A stretch of 54,738 nt of DNA from Guillardia theta CCMP2712 (taxonomy: Eukaryota; Cryptophyceae; Pyrenomonadales; Geminigeraceae). The DNA lies in contig NW_005434535.1 in NCBI RefSeq assembly GCF_000315625.1, positions 29,237 through 83,974 on the forward strand, read 5' to 3'. Each line of letters opens with the position of its first letter. Positions within the stretch are counted from its first letter, which is position 1. The notes under the pieces were generated by a model that worked only from the letters and a program-made list of their open reading frames with translations, searched no databases and was not told the DNA's origin. A program made the translations under genes and the position numbers. Shown piece after piece: positions 47,124 to 54,738 of this stretch.

Positions 47124-47315
47124 ATGATCGTTGTGAGAGCATTCAAACGGATAATCTCCGTGTTTCACTTCCCTTGTTACAACACTGCGCGCTGGAGAGT
47201 TCACAGATACTCTGCAGAGATGACTAGCTTCTCAAGAGACTTTCAGATAGAATTCCAGCAAGAAAAGCATGCAGGCTTGATTTTGACATATATATTCCTG
47301 GATTCAAATGAATAA
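47124..47315 (+). pseudogene. Possible decayed fragment of a tyrosine recombinase ORF
   Basis: The frame has RYSAEMTSFSRDFQIEFQ, resembling HRSAINSFFRDFQKDLRLEF at 40.4 and 44.1 kb, then ends. Too short to be sure. Confidence 0.3.
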
Positions 47316-48584
47316 TTGCTGTGTCGCAGAAAATTATTGTTGATGCAAAGCTTGACATCTGACTTGCAGCGAAAAGCAGCACACTTGCTGCTCAGATGCA
47401 GAGATGTTAAACCAAGCTTTATTTGAGAGGACCCTCAACTTTGGTTTAGTAAACTATCGTTAAGCTCAAATTTAATCTACCATATTGAGTGGAGGAGGTT
47501 ATCTAACATATGGAAACACACTCTGACAATCTGATTATCACGATCAGAAAATCACAAGTGTTGCATGAATCAGTATCGTAGACCATAAATTTTATAGGAG
47601 AACATCCGCTTCGCACCTGCCTAGAACATTTAAAATGAGGCTACCTACATCTGATTGATGGTACAATGCAGCTATGAGGAAAGCTTCACGCATTTGGGAA
47701 ATTTCCTCAAATTTTTCCTGGCCCAAACTTTCTTCATTGTCACGAGTCTTTCCATACCATCTTCGAAGAAGCAACATCCTCTTCATACATTTACATGTGT
47801 CCATGCTTCTTCATACGTTTGCATGTGTCCATGTTAACTGTTGCAGGTTCTGACAGAAATCCTGTGTAAACCTCAGAATGTGCTTCATAGGGGTTGAGAA
47901 GGTAAATATGACTGGGCGGCTCATCTGCATGAAAATCTTCAAGGCTATTCAAAACTTTCCAAACATGAGGAGGATACGATTTATCCTAGACAAACACATG
48001 ACGACAACGCTTTGTGTTGTGTTGCTCCCGGCATGTAACATGCCAAAGCCCCATTGACGGTGAAATTCGCATCCTTGCTTGCCATGCAGTGTTGCTTGTA
48101 GAAAGAGAATGCTTGGGATCTCGAGAGACTCTGCTCAATCATCACAATCTCATGCTCTGTTGTAGAATGATGCCATTCCAAACATGAATCCTCTTTGGCT
48201 GCGGTGGGACGATTTCCACCCACCCCACATAGATTTTGGGCTAAGCAGTACCGGTATGTTGTGACATTCTGTACGGGATTGGAAGTTCCTGGTAACAATA
48301 TGTAAACATCATGTATCTGTTTATATATATAAAAATAAATAAAACGAAAATGGTACAAATGTCTAACTGACTCATACAAAAATAGCTATCAGATATTTGA
48401 ACAAAAACACGCTGTATTAAAAACTAATTCAACGACCCCTCTCAAACAATCCAGGTACCACCACCCCCTTATTCAGGGGAAACCACCGGGTCATTAGTCA
48501 TAACCGGTACTGGGAGATCGAGAACTGACAAAAAGCCACTTTTCCTTGGTTTTTCCTGGGCGAAATCCTACAGAATGTGACTGT
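47316..48584. other. AT-rich stretch without recognised gene
   Basis: A 132-codon minus frame (47981-48379) has mixed composition and could be old coding sequence, but no family was recognised. C-rich patches occur at 48220-48240 and 48440-48490. Confidence 0.4.
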
Positions 48585-48740
48585 CATTAGCCGGCCCGGG
48601 GATGACAAGTTCGTGAGGCTGAAGGCTTCACCCTCTCGGAGCCTCAGCGGCCACCAGATCAGCCGCTTCGAGGCCCGTGACCGTCATACACTGAGGCTAG
48701 GCCCGTCTTCCATCGGGGAGTCACCGTGAGTGAGTGACAT
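48585..48740. repeat. Short GC island
   Basis: AGCCGGCCCGGGG, GAGGCCCGTGACCGTCA and GGGGAGTCACCGTGAGTGAG; same vocabulary as the larger islands. Confidence 0.5.
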
Positions 48741-48751
48741 GTCACGGTTAC

Positions 48752-48953
48752 AAGCTCGCCGGAGTCCCCGCGATACAGCATCCGATGACGGTTGCGAACT
48801 TGGGAACATTTTCATCATACTCAAGAACCGTGGCATACTAGGCTTAGAAAGCTGTTTGAACTACGCCGAACACTTGCTCTCAGCCGCGCCGAGTTCACAG
48901 TGGCACAACACAACACAATACTAATTGCAAACAAAGCAATGAGTGAAATAACA
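48752..48953 (+). repeat. Dispersed repeat of about 200 bp, copy B
   Basis: Match of 42648-42842. In the first unit this sequence follows the element by about 57 bp; here it is 2.35 kb beyond copy 2. Confidence 0.85.
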
Positions 48954-49224
48954 GCCTCAAGGGCTAATCGCCCCGACAGCAGAGGTACAACTTGAATTCA
49001 GAGAGCCAGTAAGGCGAAAGAGCCCTTGCTGCCTTGGCGGAAACAAGGGAAGTGAAGACCGTAACTTCTCTAGCTGCTCACTCGTGATCTATATGAATCC
49101 TTGCTTCAGAGGCCTTGAAAAACTTGGCAGAGCTCTCATTGGCATATAAGCAGAGGTGTCTGATAGTCATCATACGTTCGTCTTTTACTGCACGAGCCGC
49201 AGCATCTTGAAGGGCCTCCGCATC

Positions 49225-49947
49225 TCAACGCTCGAAACCATGCCGCTTGATGAAACGATTGCACCACCCCTTGCTCGCCACAAACCCTTCCACCCCCAGC
49301 TCTCTCGCGATCTCCCCTGCCCTCTTGCGGGTCTGCTTCCTCCACTGCTTGTCGTCGAGGTTCGCCTCCACAAACTCGTGCAGCCTTCGCTCCAGCTCCA
49401 AGTTGTGAGTCCTCGCACAGCAGCTCTGCGAGGCCTCCACCCCCACGCTGTGAATCGATCGCAGCCTTGCGATGTTCTCCGGCCGCAGGATCTTGGAGAT
49501 GGCAGACTTGCTCTTGCCGTAGCGAGCCGCCAGCACAGCCTGCGGGGTGCGGTTGCACTCATGGTCTTGAGCGATGGCGAGCTTCTCGGCGATAGTGAGC
49601 TTGGTCTTGCTGCGGCAGGAGAGGCTGTGGGATGCTTTGCGCGACTCGGTCCACGAGGAGGAGCCAGAGCGAGGCGCTTGCGGGACAGGCGAGGGCGAGG
49701 AGCCTCTGGAATGCGCAGGAGCAAGGGGTATCGCTTCGATGCCTTCGGGAGGCAGGGGTCTTGAGAGGATCTCCTGATCAAAGCTGGTACCGTGTTCGCC
49801 GTACAGGACACGGTGTATGGGGTCGCTGGGCGCTCGCTCGAAGGTGGCGCAGTCTTGGCAGTCATGGAATAGCAGGAAAGACGAGGAGAAAGGATCAGAC
49901 TCCAGGGGGCAGGATGCGGTCGTCTCAAAGAGAAGGAGTGCAGTCAT
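49225..49947 (-). CDS. CENP-B/pogo-type DNA-binding domain protein, copy 1 (240 aa)
   Basis: ATG 49947 (MTALLLFETT) starts where similarity to the inverted partner begins; the frame is open upstream to 50139 but that part is not shared. Residues about 95-240 form a CENP-B N-terminal double helix-turn-helix: KLTIAEKLAIAQDHE, AARYGKSKSAISKIL, then LERRLHEFVEANLDDKQWR, AGEIARELGVEGFVASKGW and CNRFIKRHGFER. It stops right there, where pogo/Tc5 transposases go on to a DDE nuclease. No introns. The family binds DNA as a transposase or domesticated centromere/regulatory factor. A Ser/Pro-rich N-terminus precedes the domain. Confidence 0.8.
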   Translation of the reverse strand: MTALLLFETTASCPLESDPFSSSFLLFHDCQDCATFERAPSDPIHRVLYGEHGTSFDQEILSRPLPPEGIEAIPLAPAHSRGSSPSPVPQAPRSGSSSWTESRKASHSLSCRSKTKLTIAEKLAIAQDHECNRTPQAVLAARYGKSKSAISKILRPENIARLRSIHSVGVEASQSCCARTHNLELERRLHEFVEANLDDKQWRKQTRKRAGEIARELGVEGFVASKGWCNRFIKRHGFER

Positions 49948-50136
49948 AACAAGGGCAGTGTGTGTTTCAATGAAGGGTGACCAAAAAGCACGCGAGGAGG
50001 GAGGCACGGATAGAGCAAAGGGAAGGGAGGGAGGACGGGATCGAGGGAGAAGAGGAGAGCGGGAGGATGTGCCAAGAAGAGCGATGGCAGGTGGGGAAGG
50101 GAGTAAGTTCAACACTGTCACGTAAAGTTGCCAAGA

Positions 50137-50147
50137 CATATAAAGGG
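50137..50147 (-). promoter_or_regulatory. Candidate TATA box of copy 1
   Basis: Minus strand reads CCCTTTATATG about 190 bp upstream of ATG 49947. The inverted partner has CCTTTATATGG in the same place although the surrounding DNA differs. Confidence 0.4.
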
Positions 50148-50329
50148 AAGTTTTAAAATGTGCGTTTTTGTTGCCGGAGTCAACTTGAAAAATAAGAAGC
50201 CAACTTAACTGTTCGGTTTGAAATGTTTCAAAACATTGGAGTGTGGAGATTTGAAATATGAGGCCCGAGAGGTTGAAAATCTCGTCGTTCTAAAACTGGC
50301 TCGGACTGGTTAACATTTCAAAGTTACTA

Positions 50330-51360
50330 CAGGTCGCAGTGAGGCTATATATTCCCGGAGTCCGACTTCGACTCCGGCGCCCAGTTACTAAGTTACGGCC
50401 CCCGGCCGGCCGCCCGCCGGCCGGTCACGGACATCATAGTATGGTATGGTGTCCGGGAGTCCCGGAGTCCGGCCGGGCCGGCGGTTCACCCCCGGCCCCC
50501 CCCGGTGACCGTCCCGGCCGCGATCCCGACGACGGTCGCCCCGCCGCAAGCCGCCGCACCGTGCCACTGCCACTGCTGGCAGCCGCTGACACGGTTCTCT
50601 TAGTATTACAACTATTCGATGATGCCGCGTGTGCGACCGTACCGTACTGCAATCGGATGGCGACTCCGAGAGCCGCCGCCGGAAGCCTTCCTACGGCCCA
50701 CGGTCACGTGGACCTCAGTGAGTCAGACTTCACTGATCATAGGAATAGCCGGGCCCCCTGCTTAACTAGCCTAGTAACACTATACAACCGTAACGCTGAC
50801 TCGAGCATGGCAGTCACCGGGGGTCACCTCAGCACTGAGCTAGCCGGCAGTGAGTTCTTCGCCGAGTCCCGACTCAGTCCCGGCTTACTCCGATGATCTC
50901 TCAAACCTCTTCCGAGCCTTCCTTTCCATCAATCACCGTGCCCGCGGCTACCAGGCTGCTCTTCACCGGGCCGTACCGTACCGTACGGTAGTACTTCGCT
51001 ACAGCATACATTCCACAGAGTCCGAGTAGGCAAACAAGCCTAGTAGTACTGCCGGGCCGCCCGTCAGGGGGGGGCCGTCCTTTAGACGCCGGGAGTCACG
51101 GTACTACTCATTCGGACTGGCAGGCCCGGCCGGCGCGGCGGCAGTGACAGTACGGTGCCTCGGATCGGAGCGGCCGCCGCGGGCCGGACGGGCCGCGGGT
51201 TCGCCGGGCCGGGCCGCGGCGGCGGATCGGATTGCCGCCGCGAGTCGCCGGGACCGTCCGACGACCGCCCCGGTGACCGTACCGTACTCAGTGTGACTCA
51301 GGCTACAGGCTCATGGACCGTCGCTCACGGACGGTGCCAGCCTGAGGCCATTGAGAAGAG
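50330..51360. repeat. Largest GC island (about 1 kb) between the two CENP-B-domain genes
   Basis: CCGGCCGG, GGCCCGG, GACTCCGG, GTCACGG, ACCGTACCGTACCGTACGGTA and CAGTGACAG words. No believable gene; codon use in the open frames is forced by composition. Confidence 0.65.
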
Positions 51361-51508
51361 GTCAGGCATATCCACGAGATTTTCAACCCCCACCTTTACA
51401 TTTCAAAATACCCCCCACAACATTTCATACATTGTTCTAGATCATTTTTTTTTTAAGTTGACCAGGACGGGCAACAAGTGACAGTTTTTAAATTACTGTC
51501 AGGCCCCT

Positions 51509-51519
51509 CCTTTATATGG
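51509..51519 (+). promoter_or_regulatory. Candidate TATA box of copy 2
   Basis: CCTTTATATGG, 248 bp upstream of ATG 51767, followed by a CT-rich leader. Confidence 0.4.
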
Positions 51520-51766
51520 TTGCTCCTTTTCCCCCAATCCGTTCAGTCGCTCCGTTCCTGCCTCCGCTCCCCTCCCTCTCCCTTCCTCCGTCCCTTCCCT
51601 TTGCTCGAACCTTGAGTCTCCCTCCTGCATGCCCTTCGTCAGCCTCCATATCCCCAATCACGCTCTGCTCTAGTATGACTCAACTCTTTCAGCTTTGACT
51701 GACTCAAAAAACCTCATTGCCCACCTTGTTGTTCTTACATTCAACTCCTTTGGTCTTGAAGACAGC

Positions 51767-52471
51767 ATGTTTCAGACGACCGCATTCACCGCCCTGGAGT
51801 CTGATCCTTTCTCCTCCTCTGTCTTCCTACCAGAGCGGCAAGACTGCGCCACCTTCGAGCGAGCGCCCAGCGACCCCATACACCGTGTCCTGTACGGCGA
51901 ACACGGTACCAGCTTTGATCAGGAGATCCTCTCAAGACCCCTGCCTCCCGAAGGCATCGAAGCGATACCCCTTGCTCCTGCGCATTCCAGAGGCTCCTCG
52001 CCCTCGCCTGTCCCGCAAGCGCCTCGCTCTGGCTCCTCCTCGTGGACCGAGTCGCGCAAAGCATCCCACAGCCTCTCCTGCCGCAGCAAGACCAAGCTCA
52101 CTATCGCCGAGAAGCTCGCCATCGCTCAAGACCATGAGTGCAACCGCACCCCGCAGGCTGTGCTGGCGGCTCGCTACGGCAAGAGCAAGTCTGCCATCTC
52201 CAAGATCCTGCGGCCGGAGAACATCGCAAGGCTGCGATCGATTCACAGCGTGGGGGTGGAGGCCTCGCAGAGCTGCTGTGCGAGGACTCACAACTTGGAG
52301 CTGGAGCGAAGGCTGCACGAGTTTGTGGAGGCGAACCTCGACGACAAGCAGTGGAGGAAGCAGACCCGCAAGAGGGCAGGGGAGATCGCGAGAGAGCTGG
52401 GGGTGGAAGGGTTTGTGGCGAGCAAGGGGTGGTGCAATCGTTTCATCAAGCGGCATGGTTTCGAGCGTTGA
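51767..52471 (+). CDS. CENP-B/pogo-type DNA-binding domain protein, copy 2 (234 aa)
   Basis: ATG 51767 (MFQTTAFTALESDPFSSS). From QDCATFERAPSDP to the stop the protein is identical to copy 1, and by eye the DNA is too, including silent positions. Before that point the two differ by substitutions and short indels. The domain layout is as in copy 1: Ser/Pro-rich N-terminus, CENP-B-type double HTH, stop at HGFER with no DDE domain. The identity ends about 22 bp after the stop. The frame is open upstream to 51695, but the conserved start is preferred. Confidence 0.8.
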   Translation: MFQTTAFTALESDPFSSSVFLPERQDCATFERAPSDPIHRVLYGEHGTSFDQEILSRPLPPEGIEAIPLAPAHSRGSSPSPVPQAPRSGSSSWTESRKASHSLSCRSKTKLTIAEKLAIAQDHECNRTPQAVLAARYGKSKSAISKILRPENIARLRSIHSVGVEASQSCCARTHNLELERRLHEFVEANLDDKQWRKQTRKRAGEIARELGVEGFVASKGWCNRFIKRHGFER

Positions 52472-52499
52472 GATGCGGAGGCCCTTCAAGATGCTACTG

Positions 52500-53084
52500 A
52501 GGGGCAACCAGATCTGTTAAGATTTTTTACTGGAACACTTTTGATGGGTAGCAGGACGCAAATACTGCTCTAGAACCACCCGCCTACTTTTCTTTGTCTC
52601 TGATTCTTCCCTTTGTTCTTGTTATCTTTCCCAGACAGATTCCAGTAGGACATTCTAAGTACTGAGGCTCGGTGAGCGCGCAGTCTTGCTGACAACTGAA
52701 ACTATGAACTCACACTCAGCGCACGCTCAAAGCACGTCCGCTGCCATCGCTGACTTGAAGCTCAAGAGTAGTGATATGACGTTTATTCCAGATGCATCTC
52801 AAATACAATAGAGAAGACCATAGCTTCTCTTCCTGCCCACTCGCGCTTTATAAGAATCGATGATGATCCTTGCTGCCGCGTGTGCGCCGGGAGGCTTGAG
52901 CTCACCTTCGCAGGGCTCTGATACCCTCTCCAGTATAACCAGGCTTGACTTCGTGTAAACCTCCGCCATGGCAGTTCGAGCTCTCGAGCTCGTGCTCTTT
53001 TCCGAAGTTCCTGTCAGACGTCCTCACCATACTGTCACTTGCAATCCGACCATTTTCCAATCCGATGATCAACATCACTGTTGA
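52500..53084. other. Spacer without recognised gene
   Basis: Ordinary composition; a purine/pyrimidine patch near 52800 (AGAAGACCATAGCTTCTC) weakly resembles 49052-49072 on the other side of the inverted pair. Confidence 0.4.
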
Positions 53085-53560
53085 ACTTTCCGAAGGGGCC
53101 CGGGGCTGGCCGCGCCCGGGACGGGTCGGCCGGGCAACTTGGCAAGCCTCTCCAGCCGCCCGGGCCCCTGCCTTACTCGGACCTGCAGGCTTCCGACTTG
53201 GTTCACCACTCGATGAGACGCACTGAAGCCCTGAACTTCTCGCGTCTGAAAGAACTTCGGAGAGTCTTCTGAGCCTGGGTTGTCAGAACCAAGCCTTCTT
53301 ACCGTGGCACACGGCGGACTCCGAGCCTGAGTCGGGCCTGGGTTACTCAGTGGGGAGGACCCACGTGCCTTTGTACCTTCGGAAGCCTCATCCGATCCTG
53401 GTGAACGGAGGCTTCGGAACCAGTCACTGGCATGATGATTCACCGTGGCACGGTGGCGCCGCCCGGCAGTCCGGGCCGGCGGCCATCATCAGAGTCCGAC
53501 ACTCGAAGTCACTACCGTGTGCCCGGCCTGTCTTACTCTGACTCGGTTTACTCAAAGTTA
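53085..53560. repeat. GC island, last of the series
   Basis: GGGGCCCGGGGC-type start and CGGCCGGGCA, CCGGGCCGGCGGCC, ACCGTGGCACGGTGGC words. Short frames inside are not credible. Confidence 0.55.
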
Positions 53561-53589
53561 AGTTAAAATCAGTACGAGGACAATCAGGA

Positions 53590-54150
53590 GAGTACCTACT
53601 GGGGTATCAGTGAGACCTCTCATCCTTCCCAACTGCCCTGTGCCGCACCACCCCACCCCCTCTATACCCCTAGTGACTTTCGATTGAGACTACCCCGTCA
53701 CCGCCGCAAAGGACCCCCCTGTTACGGGGAAAGTCAACCTTGATCACTGCAGTACAAGCGAACTGTACCCACCCCTATCTCCCTTTTCTCACCACCCCCT
53801 ACTTTGACCACCATCAGCGGGTTGGGTTCATGTCACCCTCTTGCCTACAATCCATTTGTACTTTCCGTACCTCCACCACTACCCACCCCACCCCACACCC
53901 CTCCAGCAGAATGCTCACCCTACCCCCCCATCATCCCATGGAAACCTCGTCAAAGTTAATTACTATCCCTTACCTCCTACCCCTACCCCTACCCCCCGTT
54001 AGCCCTCTCACCGCTTCATAGCACCCCCTTGGAAGTTCCGACGACCACCCTACCCGTTTGTCATTTAACATCGGGACCAGTTTCACCAGTTTCCTTATCA
54101 AGGACCCCCTCAAATCCCCAGTTTGAGTACCCCCTCTTCCCTGAGAGTTC
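53590..54150 (+). repeat. CCCTACCCC-rich tract
   Basis: Same type as 21545-22290: CCACCCCACCCC, TACCCCTACCCCTACCCCCC and CACCCCCT words; follows the GC island directly. Confidence 0.7.
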
Positions 54151-54281
54151 CCACCCTGACCCCCCATGCTTTTTGCATCCTCAAGTTGTCTTGTTCGAGG
54201 GAAATTTTCTTGCGACAGAGGGACGAGGAGGACAAGAGGAGGAGGAGGAGGAGGCAGGAGACTGGACGAGCATAACACACG

Positions 54282-54699
54282 ATGAGCTGGAGACAGAGAA
54301 AGGTAAGAATCCTTTCACTGCTCATTTTTAGGCAGTAGCACTCCATCCTCGCTTTGCTAGCTTTCCCACTAGTCCTCGGGGTCCTGCGCGCTCTCAAATC
54401 ATCCTCATCGTGAAGATGTATCCGTATTCAAACAGCGCTCCTCTTTCACTCCTCCATCAAACTTCTCCCCATCAATTCACTCTCCTTCTTGCCGCCTCTC
54501 CGATTCCCCTCCATGAGTACAGCGTGTGCTTCACCTACCATGCCGACCTCCTGTTCATCAGGCGCAGTCTGGCAGCGGATGCCTTTGGGCGCAGCTGCGG
54601 GTGAACAGAACTAAGAGTTTCGAGCACAAGGACGTTCTAGAGGACTCCACGTCCTTCAAGGACGTCATGTCGCAGCTGCAGAAGATTGAATCGGAGTGA
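54282..54699 (+). CDS. Small or partial gene at the right edge (weak)
   Basis: A tentative exon 54282-54302 (MSWRQRK) ends at a good donor (AAAG/GTAAGA). A second exon 54523-54699 reads RVLHLPCRPP.. to QLRVNRTKSFEHKD, TSFKDVMSQLQKIESE, then TGA. At 54696 GTGAGC could instead be a donor leading out of the window. Only the last 35 residues look convincingly coding. An acidic alternative frame before the donor (EEEEEEAGDWTSITHDEL) cannot be excluded as the true upstream exon. Family not recognised. Confidence 0.3.
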
Positions 54700-54738
54700 G
54701 CAATGTTTATCCTCCCTCTCTCCCTCCCTCCCTCCCTA

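Noticed and set aside
49156-49764. 202-codon plus-strand ORF opposite the CENP-B-domain gene
   Set aside because: Mirror frame of the real gene; the same shadow appears on the other arm at 51932-52507.

Overview
The window reads as nuclear DNA of a microbial eukaryote. Most genes are split by very short spliceosomal introns (mostly 36-80 nt, GT..AG, one GC..AG). Introns and spacers are loaded with simple repeats, and the proteins are eukaryotic types: Zn2Cys6 transcription factors, a PHD/bromodomain/Tudor protein, a HIT-finger snoRNP factor, a TMEM230-like protein and a MORN protein. I lean to a cryptophyte alga such as Guillardia, from general impression only; nothing in the window proves it. 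Exon coordinates were worked out by hand from reading frames and splice sites, and there is no transcript support.

Layout. (1) 0-3.4 kb: the 5' part of a Zn2Cys6/PAS-like transcription factor gene (minus) and a broken plus-strand copy of it. (2) 4.5-6.4 kb: a BCD1/ZNHIT6-like box C/D snoRNP assembly factor (plus). (3) 6.5-12.0 kb: a large minus-strand chromatin reader with PHD, extended PHD, C2H2, two bromodomain regions and two Tudor-like regions. (4) 12.0-14.2 kb: non-coding, with a long G-rich tract. (5) 14.2-16.4 kb: a sirtuin (plus). (6) 16.5-20.6 kb: a membrane-bound patatin-like protein (minus) that appears to have lost its catalytic residues. (7) 20.6-22.85 kb: C-rich tract and GC island. 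(8) 22.85-24.6 kb: a complete Zn2Cys6 factor. (9) 26.0-28.3 kb: a JmjC-like oxygenase (minus). (10) 29.6-30.6 kb: a TMEM230-like membrane protein (plus). (11) 31.1-33.4 kb: an unrecognised one-pass membrane protein rich in cysteine (minus). (12) 34.8-36.0 kb: an intronless 15-MORN protein (minus). (13) 36.26-36.70 kb: an assembly gap, followed by the 3' exons of a FlK-like hotdog thioesterase. (14) 37.4-39.1 kb: a third Zn2Cys6 factor.

From about 39.6 kb the window becomes repeat-dominated. A 3.0-3.1 kb unit carrying a tyrosine-recombinase-like ORF and an opposed coiled-coil ORF is present twice in direct orientation. It is followed by relics and by two head-to-head, nearly identical genes encoding only a CENP-B/pogo-type DNA-binding domain. 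GC islands built from a small vocabulary of short words recur here, often beside CCCTACCC-rich tracts. The extreme right edge holds a weakly supported small or partial gene.

There is no operon logic. The themes are transcription and chromatin regulation (three Zn2Cys6 paralogs, a multi-reader protein, a sirtuin, a possible JmjC enzyme) and recent segmental duplication. No tRNA, rRNA or CRISPR was seen.
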